Positions 33,250-44,598 of a DNA stretch of 64,000 nt are shown here, piece after piece (within the stretch, counting starts at the first letter, position 1; every line of letters starts with the position of its first letter). The DNA comes from Cristatella mucedo (taxonomy: Eukaryota; Bryozoa; Phylactolaemata; Cristatellidae). The notes under the pieces were generated by a model. The model did no database searches. It was not told the DNA's origin and worked only from the letters and a program-made list of their open reading frames with translations. The stretch covers positions 1,180,001 to 1,244,000 of the forward strand of contig WPIO01000026.1 in NCBI GenBank assembly GCA_009760855.2, read 5' to 3'. Made by a program: the position numbers and the translations under genes.

Positions 33250-34960
33250 CCGTCACGAAGCGAGATGGCGACCAGTACTTTCAGGAGTGATGTGAAATAG
33301 AAGTATAATTCTGCTTAGACTCAGCGAAGCGAGTCCAAAGGCAGTGAGCTCTAGTTGGGAAGTAAAAACAAATACTCGATGCAAAAATTGAGTTTCTAGT
33401 GATAGTTTTTGATTACCTTCAGCAACTGGACACACTCAAGCATGAGCTCGTATTCCTCGATAGTCTGAGCTCTTAAATGCAGCTCCACGACCGTGATAAA
33501 ATAGCTCCAAGTTTCTATTGCTGAGAGGTTGCACCGTTTACATTCGTCAAGCTGGAAGCAAAGTATCATCAGTCGGGACAGCATTGTCGTGGGCATTATG
33601 GGCAGCACGGTGAGCCTCTGTATTTGTGAGGAAACATGACACTGCTGCTTGTGAGCGCTGGGCTGAGACACTACGATGGCTCAGATTGCCTAAGCAGCTG
33701 CACACTCACGAGCAGTGGAAGGCCAGACGATGACTCTGCAGATGACTCGGCAGCCCGAACCAAATCCGTGCGTTGACGGCATCTGTGGGGACATCCACCT
33801 ACCACAACTTGCGGCCAGCTGTCGGTTGGGTTCGGAATGCATAGTCCGAAAAAAGGCATACACAGAATATAAGGGCTGCCGAAGGGGTACAACGGGAAGG
33901 GAAGGCTAGATTCCTCAACGCCGGCAGCTGTCTAGAGTGGGTAGACTGGGCTTGGCCGGCGTGGTTTGGATTAAAGGTTTTGTTGCTGGAGCCAGCAGGC
34001 TTATTGCTCGGTCTCGCGACCCAGCCCAAAGACAGGTCGTGTAAAGGGCAGTCACAGTATCCTAAGTGAACAAAGCTGCCTTCCTGATTCCACGTCGCGG
34101 ACAAAGCCCCCTTCGTTAGCTGCTTGCTCACGAGGCTAATAGTCAGGTCTTGCTCTTATACGTAGCTAACTAATTTAAGATTGCCATGAAATCTGTACAT
34201 ATGACCATGTAAATGCTTGTCATATTGCTGACCCCGGCAGTACGTAGTCAGTGTAACGAGTACCCTGGGCGGGACAAGCTTCTCTCAAGAAGAGTAGCCC
34301 ACATGCACGAACTTGATGCAATCTGTAAGCCTTACGAGCGAATCATTTCGAAGCTCAGTACAAAACGCAATTCCAAGCATGGCTAGCATGTGTTGTAAGC
34401 GGAGGAAAACCTCCGTGGACGCTTAGCATTGAATGCTATGGCACGAGGCAGAGCGGTAAAGCCTGCTTAACGAAAGGAAAAGTAAAATTGTATCGATGCT
34501 CGCTCGCTGACGTCACATGTGAGATCTTGAAAAGCCAGCCCACACAAGCCAGCAGTGACTCACTGCTACGTTTTTGAGCCTGTGCAGCCTGCATGCGACC
34601 GATAGAACATATCACGTATGCTACCGAGGCTACCGAGGTAGGATAGGAATAGTGGGATCACTGGCCCAAGATTGATGTTCCGCCGAAAGTATGTAAGTAG
34701 AGTAACAGGAGACCAAAATACATATGAGCAATATCGAACAGTTATTCTCTGAGATGGTCAGTCTAGCTTTTGAGGTCTGTGAAAGATCACCTCCGGTCCA
34801 AGATACCCATCTCTGACAAAAATTGACACACAGTAATTGCACTCCCGAATAAAAGGACCTGTATCAGAAGATTTTCAACTCTAACCTGGTATCCCCAAGC
34901 TACCTGCACTAGTGAGAAGTTGACTCCAACAATATTTCATGAACGGTCGCCCTCCCCCAT
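33250..34960. repeat. Segmental duplication, partner of 58.09-59.31 kb
   Basis: Collinear with 58090-59310, with about 400 bp (33.67-34.08 kb) present only here. Shared segments include GAGTCCAAAGGCAGTGAG at the left, TTCCTGATTCCACGTCGCGG in the middle and CTCTGAGATGGT at the right. It contains the possible exon listed next. Confidence 0.7.
33417..33671 (-). CDS. Possible exon of an unknown gene
   Basis: Open on the minus strand and ending at a CTGAAG|GTAATC donor. It contains a helical-looking stretch with short phrases LCFQLDECKRCNLS and TIEEYELMLECVQLLK. The duplicate near 58.20-58.42 kb keeps the same C-terminal phrase (RTIEGYEL) and donor but carries two in-frame stops, so that copy is dead. 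The asymmetry of one open and one broken copy is weak support for coding here. No family is recognised. It could be an internal exon of a small secreted or cytokine-like protein, but that is a guess. Confidence 0.25.
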
Positions 34961-35358
34961 GCAATCAGTAAGCACTCTCTTGTTGTCTGCCCGATGATGC
35001 CTTCTGAGTAATGATTTACTGTCTCTGCTTCTTCGTGCCTCTCGATGCACTAGTCGATTCTTGAACTCGGGCATTTCTCGCCGAACGTCGGCCGTCTCTT
35101 AGCACGGCCTGAGTTTGTCGATAGCCATGCTTCCGCGTGTTTGGAGCTTCTTTAGGTTGTTGCTCAACATTCAGTGGCTGATTTTTTTGGATCCTGCGTC
35201 AAGAATTATTTTCAGGCCCGTGTCATGCAAGGCCTACATCCAGACATGATGATTTGCTTTGTAGACAGCATCCTGCGGTCAATCCGTGCACCAACATCAC
35301 ATGGCAGTGCATATGCTCACTCAGCCGGTGACCTGCTGCAATCACAATATTTTCGTCT
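34961..35358. other. Nothing recognised
   Basis: Short frames only. Confidence 0.4.
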
Positions 35359-35490
35359 TAGCCTAGGGGTAAGGAGTTCGTGCTGACGGACCCAGGTCTC
35401 GGGCTCGAGTCGTGCAGAAGGCAATCATCTATTGCCCACAGCAAGCAAGAGTGCTAGCCGCTTCGGCACTTCTGCCCGGTATATGAATAA
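35359..35490 (+). mobile_element. SINE2 copy
   Basis: Head TAGCCTAGGGGTAAGGAG (A-box-like) and B-box-like CTCGGGCTCGAGTCGTGCAG, followed by GGCAATCATCTATTGCCCAC, similar to the bodies at 62.4 and 31.4 kb. Confidence 0.55.
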
Positions 35491-36490
35491 GGCTATGAGA
35501 TCAGCTAAACTTGACTGCTTTTGTTTACCTCTTCGAACAGCCTTGCGTCTGTTCGATGCTGCCATGCTCATGGTGCCCTAACATGGCATCCGGCGTACCT
35601 CGGAAATAAAGTACATAGTTAACGATGCGTGCACTCAACTGCAGCACATACTACATACCCGTGCATCTTTGATATCTTTTGACAGTACGAGATGTCAATG
35701 ATTTGGAACCAGTAAGTTAGTGAGTTCTCCCCTTCAAGCTTATAACTTACCTCTCTAAAGGCTCTTGCAAGTGGTCCTAACTTCTTTCTTTTTTCTTCCA
35801 CGTTCCTAATATCTTGCTGTCTGCGTCTCTCCACTCCACGATAGAGAGAGGTTTGGTCCAGTGGCTAAGGTGGTCAATAGTTCTTAAAGGGTAGGCTAAG
35901 TTTCAAGGCACTTCACATGCTGATTCTAGAGCCCTTCTCCCACCATGCTTCCCCTTATATGGGATTGCAATTGCACTAAAAGAACCTCATGAAGACCCTA
36001 GCCATGCTTGTGCCAATATAATGTGGTTGGGTAAAGAAGCATATCAAACGAAGTTGTAACTGGCAGCCTGTAAGCTGTTCTAACGTACTTCCCCTATGAC
36101 CTTGCTTGCATTCGTTCACCTGACTTTGGGAATAGCTGTTTACTGAGAATAATGAAGTGTTCGCCTATTATCCGTAAACAATTTTCTTTCCATGTCTTAA
36201 GCAATCGGTTTTTGCCAACTTTAACAACCAATATCGTCTCCCAAGTGTGAGCAGCTGGTAGGTCTCTATTTGAAAGCTGAACCCCTAAATTAACCTTGGA
36301 ATTAGAGCCTTCTCGCTCTAAAGTCGATCTTGGCTCTAATAATGTAAATCAGAGAAATGCTTATTGGAAGATATCCTTACTAGAAAATCTTTACAGCTTA
36401 TAACTGACCATCTTCTTTATCGCCGAAGCGAGCTGTGGCGATAAAGGTAAAGGCTATGCTGTCGCTACACAAAAGAAGCTGTTAAATCAA
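35491..36490. other. Spacer with SINE1 head remnant
   Basis: No gene. At 35853-35880 a GGTTTGGTCCAGTGGCTAAG segment matches the first 20 or so bases of SINE1 only. The remainder is unassigned. Confidence 0.4.
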
Positions 36491-36500
36491 GTAGTATTTA

Positions 36501-36836
36501 TTTATTCATTTAATTGAAGGAATGCCAGAAGTTGATTTGTATATTAATTGTAAAAACTTAATTGTTTTTGATTACCTATCGACTGAAGATCAAGCAAATA
36601 TTCTTGATCGCTTTACAATTGGAAAGCATAAATGACTAAATATTTTTTATCTTCCGCAAGGTTGCACTAATATACCACGTAGAAAAATCCGAAAAACTAT
36701 CAAAATGGTCATAATTTGTTAGCAAAATGTTACTGATACTTAATAAATTAGAGATGTATATGTCTGAGATAAGTACAAAGGAATGTCAAGAGATTGTGTA
36801 TAAGTGAGAACGCGAAATAGGTTTACATATTAGGTA
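36501..36836 (+). pseudogene. Packaging ATPase (A32/FtsK-HerA type), C-terminal half
   Basis: Drives packaging of genome DNA into capsids in related viruses. Only the C-terminal half remains. It starts with a segment reading LIEGMPEVDLY, then the Walker B region NLIVFDYLSTEDQ (related ATPases have D-D where this has D-Y), then GKHKWLNIFYLPQGCTNIPR, which matches the sensor segment F-Y-L-x-Q-x-x-x-x-I-P-x-x-x-I-R of the family. A frameshift lies near 36.72 kb. The tail MSEISTKECQEIVYKWERE matches the conserved end with its Trp. Two codons in this gene are TGA (36633 and 36805); the second falls at the conserved Trp. The Walker A region is missing because the element is truncated on the left. 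Confidence 0.7.
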
Positions 36837-36859
36837 ATTAACTTAACCACGGCCAGACT

Positions 36860-37550
36860 GATTGGGTGACTATTGAACCTACGACTACTGACCCTACGAC
36901 AATTGGCCTGTACCAACCGGCCTATACGACAATTGATCTATATACCATCTAATCTACGACTATTGAACCTACGACAACTGGCCTATACGACAATTGATCT
37001 ATTTGACAATTTGTAAGAATAATATACAATTTTTAATTTACACAATTGATACAAACGATTAAGAAATAATTCATGACTGTCTGAAATTTTTTCATATTTA
37101 TGCAACAGAATTATTAATAGAACAGGTTTTTGTCTTAAAAGTGTCAAAAAATTTTCATTACGCTCTAGATAAAATCGATGGTAATGTTACTATAGCTTCT
37201 CAACTAACTATGCGACAAATATCGTAGTGCCGCTTCCATGATTTATAAATATTTTTATCTTCAGCAATTATTAACTTCACCAATTACCAATTCTATTTAT
37301 TTGTAATAGCTCATATCGAATCCTTATAATAGTCTATAACCTCATATATACATATATATATATATATAACCTGTTTTTTTCAAATAAAACCGACCTGCAC
37401 CAGTTTTATTTGTATCGCCTATTTCTGATCTTAGAGCTACTTGTCAAAGATCAATTATCGCTTAACTTCATTGTCGTATAGACCGGTTGGTACAGGCCAA
37501 TTTTCGCAGGGCGATTAGTTACAAGTTCAATTGTCGGTACACCACCAGAT
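36860..37550. mobile_element. MITE-like insertion with long inverted repeats
   Basis: Imperfect inverted repeats of about 80 bp at 36863-36940 and 37465-37546. The clearest shared block is AATTGGCCTGTACCAACCGG followed by YCTATACGACAAT. The interior is AT-rich with a TA microsatellite near 37350 and no transposase. The arms also hold direct short repeats of CCTACGACAATTG type. Exact ends and target duplication are unclear. Confidence 0.6.
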
Positions 37551-37689
37551 CAGAATGGCGACTTTGGACTGTAGATTCTTTTTGGAAACGGATAATAACA
37601 ATATTTAATTATAAAGATACTAGTATATAAATATTCAACTACAGATTTACTTAAAAAATGTGTCTAATATGGTAGTGTGTAAGAAGCGT

Positions 37690-38690
37690 TGGATTATTAG
37701 AAAAAAATTCAAAATCTGCATGATCTACAAGATGAAAAAGAACTTCAGAACGATCAGGGGATACAAATACTTGAGGCCGAGATAGTCACTAAAGATGGTT
37801 CAGAAGCTCATATGTATCAAAGAGCATAATAAATATCAAGTGATAAATAAGGTAAAATTAGTCTTGATAAACTTGGAAAAGTATTACCAAAACTAGCTGC
37901 TGCATATGAAACTAGGAAATATATTGAAAGCCTTAATGCATTAAAGCAACCTAAGAAGCAATTAGAATAGCGAATTTTTCTAAGACAAGTGCTCCAATGA
38001 TGGAAATAAGAGAAACCATTGCTAGTTTTTAAAAGACGTAGATGATCAGTTAGGTAGAAATCCCCAACTACTGGAACTCCTAAATCATATCGAAGAGCCG
38101 CACTAGATAAAATCTGTGAATCTAGTGCTCAAAAGATCTAGTATGAATTATCTCTGTAAAGTGAGAAGGAAAATTGACTAAAGCAATTAAATTATTGATA
38201 ACGAACGAATATGGAAAACCAAGCTTGCACTTTGCATTATAAAATTTCACTATTTGGATCTAAAGATGAAACTACAGTTAATCTATTCAAAAAGACGTTC
38301 TGAATCATATAAAGAAGCTTTCTATGGGTGATTTTAGAGTATAAATTAGTCCAATAACCACGAAAATTCAATCTGAAATAAAAGACAAATTAGAAATATG
38401 GATTACAGAACTTGCTGCTAGTAACGCTGGAGTCATAACTTCGATTACTCCGGCCGTTGATTATCTTCCAAAATGAATAAATGCTCCAAAGAATTATGTT
38501 GGTTGAAGAAATAAAATTTTATTTGATTTAAGAATTAAGATTTAAGTGATTTAGCTGAAACTGCTAAGGAAATTTTAAGAAACATGGAAGCAGTAAAGAA
38601 ATCAAGTCAAGCTAGTGAAGAAGGATATATTTTAACATTATTGGAGCAACTAATACTCTTAAAATAAGAATAAATTAACCAATAATGGTA
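37690..38690 (+). pseudogene. Unidentified viral reading frames
   Basis: AT-rich frames in virus orientation that look protein-coding but which I cannot assign. One at 37695-37830 reads KKIQNLHDLQDEKELQND, a charged helical stretch. One at 37870-37970 includes LDKLGKVLPKLAAAYETRKY. One near 38340-38520 contains two TGA codons (38474 and 38504) within YLPKW-INAPKNYVGW-RNK. Frameshifts and TAA/TAG codons interrupt them. Their position between the ATPase and capsid genes suggests virion or accessory proteins. Confidence 0.45.
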
Positions 38691-38779
38691 CAAAGTATAC
38701 AACATATTATTGGGTTTAAGAAATTTGCAGGATTTAACTCCAAAAACCGTACGACTTCAAATAAAACCTTTTTAAAGGG

Positions 38780-39400
38780 TAGCAGGATTTGAGCAGACAG
38801 TAACAATAAGACTTGGAATATGTTCTGGAGTGTTAGATGTCATCAATTTAGGAATTGCCAATACAATAAATAACTCTATAGAACAATCACAAACTAATGC
38901 AGATACATTTGAGATTGGTATAGATAGATACTGCTAGATAAAACTCATGGCTTAAGATACCAATTAGATGGACGTTCTTAGCTAGCACGTCAACAGTTGA
39001 AGCGATCTTAGTTTTTACGATATATGCTTACTCAACTGAATCTATCTTTGCTTCCGTATATCCTGATATTTCCGGTATATCACATTTCTTACCTGGAGTG
39101 AAAGTTTTACAGAGAATGATGTGCTTGTTTCAGATTCAAATTTTGTATTAGTACACTGCAACTTGGTTGCCAGTGGAACTAGTTACATAAATGGAACTCA
39201 ATCGCAAGTTATTAGAAGCTTTGGTTTAACCTTCTACCCTTGAGAATTAATGGTGTACGAAAAAAAACGATTTAGTAGCATGACTTATCGTGACTTAGCT
39301 GGATACACAGTTTCAGATATATTTGTTACTGTTATTAACCAAGATATTAAGCTATTAAACTGAAAAAAATCAAAATTATACTACTGTAATTGAAGTTTTT
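38780..39400 (+). pseudogene. Capsid-type protein 1 (Polinton-associated)
   Basis: Beta-rich frame fragments. From 38948 it reads WLKIPIRWTFLASTSTV; after a frameshift, from about 39151, it reads VHCNLVASGTSYINGTQS followed by VIRSFGLTFYP and a TGA at 39241. The H-C-N-L-V...Y-x-N-G-x-x-S pattern followed by a V-T-x-x-x-Q-D segment resembles the C-terminal part of a protein found next to the capsid genes in metazoan Mavericks, annotated after nematode F54H12.2. I infer a minor capsid or penton-like role. The assignment rests on pattern memory only. Confidence 0.5.
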
Positions 39401-40048
39401 GAAATAAAATATAAGACATGTCAATAAGAAAGTGAGAACCGCAAATGATTCAACAACAAAAGTTAGCACAGATGACAGACTCCGATGCTGTGGCGTTGAT
39501 GGTTAAAGAGAGTTACTGTGATTAAAATAAATGGTAAACACACTAAACGCTGCATTAAGAGTAGTTATTATGATATACCTTTGGCTGATGGTGGTTTTGT
39601 AAATCAAGATGACTATTATGATCCCAGTGCAAGAAATGATCAATTTGGAATTAGGTTTTATGTAAATACCGATGGTACAGTAATGATGGAAGTAGTTGGT
39701 GACCATGTGGTGCTTTTTTAAGATCTAATGTTTGAGGTGTGACAGAAATGATTGGCAATCTACTTGGATTCAATTCGAACAATCAGGATCATTAGATCCT
39801 AGTATTGTAGGAAGAATTCCTTTTTAAAGAATATACAAAGCTAAGTACTTCGCTGGCACATGAAGATTTGAGTTAAGTGGTATTACCAAATTGTAAAGGA
39901 GTAAACAGACCTAGTATAAATAGTGACTTTTGTAATCCAGATTTAAATTGCGTAGAAAAAAGTGGATTACTTGCTCGGTGTTATTCATTGTATTTGCTTG
40001 ATATTGCAGATTTAAATCCAAAAAGGGTAGAACAATACATTTCAAATA

Positions 40049-42328
40049 CTGTCAACCTCGGTTATAAGCAACACGAAAACCCAGCGTAAAAAGTTGCTTA
40101 AAACCGAGGTTGCTTGTAAGGGAGCTTGCTTATAGGCATATTCAAGCTTTATTTTATTAAAAACAGTTTTTATAACCGAAGTTTGTCATAAAATTCACCC
40201 AAAAAAAGCGAAAAGATTTTTAATTTGGCTCTGACTATGATTCTTCAAGGATAATTTTTCAATCACATCTTCAATAGAATAAAAGCATTATATTCAGTAA
40301 AATTCTCTTCCAAATATTGATAAATTGTGATGAGCGATTTCAGAGCGTCGGAATGAGAAATCTTCTGGTGAATATTTTATTCGATTGCAATATCGTCATC
40401 TGCGTTTCAAAGCCCTCTTGGGTACTTACGTGCTTTCGTTTCACCTCGTCGCTGATCTTCCTGTTGGCCAATGTGCTAAAGCACTCGATTTTGTTGTCAA
40501 TGTTTAAGTGTTGAACAAAATCGTTCGATGTTTAACCATAGGCTTGTAATTAATCCTTAGGCCAGAATTTCTCTAGAATGAGCTTCGTCTGGCTCGTTCG
40601 GCTCTTTGGATAGATACCTTCTCCGATTTAAAAAATATCCTACTTCTTGGAAGTAGATTGCGGTGGTTGGCTGACGAGAAACACGCGTATTTTAACATGT
40701 ACATGGCCTTCAAAACGTCCAGCGATTTCGAAAAATTGATCTCTCACATCCTGTTTGCGATTGGTTGCAAAATATTTCGCATTATTTGCGTTCGATAATA
40801 AACCTTCACAGCTCGGATAATCCCTTAATTTAAAGTTGGAATCAGAGCTTTTGTATTTAAAGGCATAAGCAAGATATATTTTATTATTTTTGAGCCGTGA
40901 CTCAATCTTATGGCACGACAGTTATCCAAGAACATGATAATTTTAAATTTTTCCATTTCCCGATGAAATTTTTGGAAAATATCTGACCAGATTTTGTTGT
41001 TTATCCACGACTCACGATTGGCGTAATAAGGCAAATGCCGTCTGGCCTTGTGAAGGTATTTGGGCTTTTAAAGTTTTTTAGTTAGGAAGACATTTTTTTC
41101 GGTCCCGGTGCTATAGCAGAGAAGTTAGATGGTTAAGCCATTCCTTTGAACTTCGCATCAAATCGGATTGTCGCCCGCTACAGCTACTGTGCCTGTCGGC
41201 AATGCCTTGTGAAGCAATATCGATGCATTTGCGTTACAAGTATTATTCGTCTCAAGTCGATTGAGTAAGCCCGAAAATTTTTCTCCGATCCATTTTCGAC
41301 AACCTCTTTGTCCGCCGCAGCGCATTTGCCATTAATGAGCTTGAATTTGATTTTATGTTTCTTCTTAAATCGATCGTGCCAGGCGTAGGATGGTTCGTCG
41401 CACGAGAGCATGTTCGCCAATCGGCGAGCTTTTTCCATCATAATCGGTCTATTAATCGGAGCATTCTGGCCAGTAATGATTAAAACTGTATGAATAATGC
41501 TTCGTCACGTCCAAAATATTGATTTGTTCTTTTGCAGTCATAGCCGTCCGAGTCTTCGGTTCCTTTTCCGTGATGATTCCGAAAACGCAAAACGAATATT
41601 TTAGTTGTTAATTTACCAATGAAACTTTTTTATTACTGATTACATTAATTCGAATGCTCCAATATAGGGAAAAAATATGGCAAACTTTTCGATCCATTCG
41701 TGTTCGAGCCACGAATCCTCTTCCGTGTTTTACTGTATCAAAGGATTGGAAAGATGACAACAATTAATGAAGATATTAGATTTGTAACATTTTTGTCAGC
41801 GGAAAACGGAAAAACACACGTAACGTATATGAATGAACACTGCTTCTTACCGACTTTACGCAATACCACCCCCGAATCACGGGGCTGCATGGGTCGGCGG
41901 TGATCACTATGAGCGACCACGTTTGCAGCGGCGCACCTCCTTACGTACGCACTAACCATTCACGCGTCCCAACGGTTCGAGATACACGACTTCACCGCCG
42001 CAAACACATTAAAAAGACACAAACATAAGCACAAAATACCTAAAAAATAATTAAATAAATGACAGAATCGTACTCTTAATATTATTTTACGCCAGCAGAT
42101 GGATCAGAGGAAATCGATTGATTTTTGTTATGAGTTGCTTATAAGTGAGGGCAAAAGATGCTGGGAACTGAAAATGACTTGCTTATAAGTGCGGTTTTCT
42201 TATAGCCGAGTTGCTTATAACCAAGGCTCTTGGTATGTTAAAGATGGTGCAAAAATAAAGACATGGCCATAGGTTAATTATATTCGAGATTTTTTTATAA
42301 GCGAGTTGCCTATAACCGAGGTTGACTG
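40049..42328 (-). mobile_element. pogo/Tigger-like element inside viral gene
   Basis: About 2.28 kb. The left end reads CTGTCAACCTCGGTTATAAG and the right end, reversed, CAGTCAACCTCGGTTATAGG, terminal inverted repeats of more than 20 bp. It is flanked by TA on the left (40047-40048) and CA on the right, a decayed TA duplication. Subterminal copies of the GTTGCTTATAACCGAG motif occur near both ends. The transposase runs on the minus strand (separate entry). Sequence on both sides joins into one viral frame. Confidence 0.85.
40317..41530 (-). pseudogene. pogo/Tigger-like transposase (DDE_1 with CENP-B-type HTH), decayed
   Basis: Transposase of the Tc1/mariner superfamily, pogo group. The DNA-binding part (41441-41230) reads KARRLANMLSCDEPSYAWH then DRFKKKHKIKFK, a CENP-B/Tc5-type HTH. 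The catalytic part (41034-40700) contains WSDIFQKFHREME, the DN motif FLDNC with the second acidic residue, and then LLMPLNTKALIPTLN-stop-GIIRAVK. In relatives that last block is L-P-P-N-T-T-x-x-x-Q-P-L-D-Q-G, so the third catalytic Asp is Asn and the following Gln is a stop here. Trp codons are TGG, as expected for a standard-code host element. Broken by stops and missing segments; inactive. Confidence 0.75.
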
Positions 42329-42465
42329 CATGGTGTTTTTAGCAACTAGATGAGACACCGATGCACTTTGAGCAGCTACTTTTAGCTTAACAGATCAAAA
42401 TGGTAATTCTACAAATGTTGTTTCAGACTTAATAATTACTATAGAAATGTATGCATAACTAATAG

Positions 42466-42789
42466 ATGGGAAGCTTCGCTTGGCTTGGAAATAATACGAT
42501 AGAGTGGTGGAAAAAGCCTGGATCAGTTTATTTGATAAGTTAATTGCTTGAGTAGGAAAAGTTGCGCCCGTAATCGCTGGAGTAACTAATATGGGTGTTA
42601 GCATAGCAAACAAAGAAATCGAAATTCATCAGCAAAGAAAATTTACTGAACTACAAACTAAAAGAGAAATTTTTTTAATGGTAATGCATTAAAAAGGAAA
42701 GAGAAAAACATGACAAAGCTGAAGACGACAGACGAAATAGAGCTGAAGAATACCAACGACGTAAACAAGAAGATAAATATAAAGAATAA
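42466..42789 (+). pseudogene. Small viral membrane/coiled-coil protein
   Basis: Starts with ATG 8 bp after the stop of the preceding gene: MGSFAWLGNNTIEWWKKPG. A frameshift near 42.53 kb is followed by the hydrophobic segment LIAWVGKVAPVIAGVTNMGV, with TGA at 42549 read as Trp, then a charged helix IEIHQQRKFTELQTKR. A single-base shift in a T-run near 42.68 kb leads into a strongly charged coiled coil ending YQRRKQEDKYKE-TAA. This is the layout of a single-pass membrane protein with a long basic/acidic helix, about 105 residues. No family is recognised. It sits between capsid genes, so I infer a minor virion protein. Confidence 0.5.
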
Positions 42790-42806
42790 GACTGCAAGAT
42801 AAAAAA

Positions 42807-42938
42807 ATGGACTTACAGATTAGAGAAGCTATGATTAATAAATTAAGCAAAAATAAGAATAAAAACAAATTAAAACTATTGATAGCGACACTGAGGACTA
42901 TTTTAAGGCGTAAAAGAGAATGATATAAGAATCTTTAA
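42807..42938 (+). CDS. Small basic viral ORF (doubtful)
   Basis: 44 codons including the stop, reading MDLQIREAMINKLSKNKN and a basic tail; one TGA (as Trp) near its end. It begins 17 bp after the coiled-coil gene. The continuation in other frames to 43080 (KSVANFPRSRPDGN-W-GTQK, TGA at 43006) may instead make this the N-terminal part of a larger protein before the capsid gene. Confidence 0.3.
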
Positions 42939-43082
42939 AGAGATAGATAAAGTTATAAAGAATAAATCTGTAGCTAATTTCCCAAGATCGAGACCTGATG
43001 GAAATTGAGGAACACAAAAAAATTTGATCAGGACTGTATATTCAAAGAAGGTAATTGATGATTTTTTTTATCTGGAGAAGAA

Positions 43083-44555
43083 ATGAAAAGCGCCAAAATT
43101 GAAACTGTTTCGGAATTTAACGATCCTTTGTTACCGAGATACCCAATGATAAATTATCATTATTGAAGTTTTTTCCAAACTAATGCCAATGAACTTAAAA
43201 GAGTTACAAATAAACGAGTAACTTTTGACAGTGCCTCGAGAGAAAAAAATCAATGTTATGTACTTTTAGATTCACATCTAATTCAACAAGGGCAAAGTGT
43301 CAAGTACAGACTGCGGCTAATGAAGCATGTGCAGCACCTAATAGAAACTAGCGTGATGGGCTGGTTAACAATGCTGGTGCTATATAATGGGTGTTAGAGC
43401 TATGAAAGTACTACTAGATAGTAAAGGGACAGAAGGCCTACCATTAGCTCGAGGATTTGGAATAGTCTGACTTATCCAAATGATTATAACCGAACTGAAG
43501 GTCCCACCACTGGATGGAAATGTGAAGCAAGTTCTATAGACAATATTTCCACTAGACTTTCGAACTTTTAGTCCAGCGGCATCTGAAGCAGATGCATCTC
43601 ATATTGACTTGATGTAAAAAAGAGGACTTATCAATAAACTAGTCGGTAATAATGGAATATTTAGTATATCATAGCCATCATAGCAAGATTATCATGATTG
43701 TATGCACGTAGGAATAAGATTGTGTATAATATTCCATTTTCAATCGATCTTACAAGAGCTGAGGGATTCGATTACGATGCTGCAATGACAGAAGCGTCTG
43801 GAGCTGCTGCTAATCAGGTTAACGCACTTGCAACTAAAGGTAATTCTATAGAAGATGGACAGGGCGTTTGGTCTAGTTTCTAGATAAATATCTCAAAAAG
43901 AGACGAGTAGTCAAATGCATTACACCTGCTTTAGGTATTGAAAGAAATCTAGCAGAAATTTCTATTGAGCGTGGAAAAAGGAAGCCTTAACTATAGAGTT
44001 AAGACAGGTGAAAACGTAACACTAAAAAATACTAATCAGGGATGAAAATATGCTAGAATTCTTTCCGTACAAAACGCTATTGATAAAGTTAGATGGCTTA
44101 TCGTTGCTGAACAAGGGTTTGATCAACACGGTAGTAACACCAGAAACATGTGTCCATATAATCATTGTAATATTAAGAATGTGGTTTTACTTTCAAATGT
44201 ATCGAAAACTTATCTTAGTGTAGTTAGAAGTAGCCACCCAAAGATGGAAAGTGCCTAACATAATACCTAGATTTCATATAGATTAGAAAGCCATTCTAAG
44301 GACTTACTGGCGTTCCTGAGCCAGTTGGTGTTACATATCGCGAATAGTTAACTCTGTACCAATCCATGTAATTGATCTGCGGTATAACTATCAATTACTT
44401 AAAAGCACTACAAGACTTTACTTGTTGTTAATATAGAATTTACTTAATCGATTGCTTAACCAGCTGCAGGAGCGATTCAGACTACTATCATCGTTCACTA
44501 TCTATCGATCTGTGAGGACACTGCTGCGTTAACTTCAAATGGGAATGGTTCTTAA
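43083..44555 (+). pseudogene. Major capsid protein, double-jelly-roll type
   Basis: About 490 codons, the usual length for Polinton-like major capsid proteins. The N-terminus reads PRYPMINYHYW-SFFQTNAN with TGA (43164) at the expected Trp. Next, in shifted frames, come RDGLVNNAGAI and YPNDYNRTEGPTTGW (43.36-43.52 kb), then IVYNIPFSIDLTRAEGF (43.72 kb) and ITPALGIERNLAEISIERGK (43.92 kb). Then QGWKYARILSVQNAIDKVRW has a TGA at 44043 and is followed by LIVAEQ and NHCNIKNVVLLSN. The W...P/V-R-W-L-I-V-A-x-Q ... H-C-N-I-x-N-V-x-x-L-N succession is the best match to the capsid family. The end at about 44430-44555 reads IQTTIIVHYLSICED. At least six frameshifts; no functional product. Confidence 0.65.
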
Positions 44556-44598
44556 TTTATCTGCATAAAATGCTGATTAGTCTTGGATAATATTAAAA

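Larger units (their letters stand above)
39503..42458 (+). pseudogene. Capsid-type protein 2, split by pogo insertion
   Basis: A 5' part at 39503-40048 includes a 67-codon open frame (GGFVNQDDYYDPSARND), then IQFEQSGSLDPSIVGRIPF and YFAGTWRFELSGI with TGA for the Trp, then a frame with LDIADLNPKRVEQY. The pogo element begins right after this. The 3' part resumes at 42331 with TRWDTDALWAATFSLTDQNG (TGA for both Trp codons) and ends TIEMYA-TAA at 42458. The S-L-T-D-Q-N-G segment matches the end of the same Maverick-associated family as protein 1, so the two may be related minor capsid or fibre proteins. Confidence 0.5.

Noticed and set aside
40317-41530. pogo transposase as part of the virus
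   Set aside because: It lies within its own terminal inverted repeats, on the opposite strand, uses TGG for Trp and splits a viral frame.
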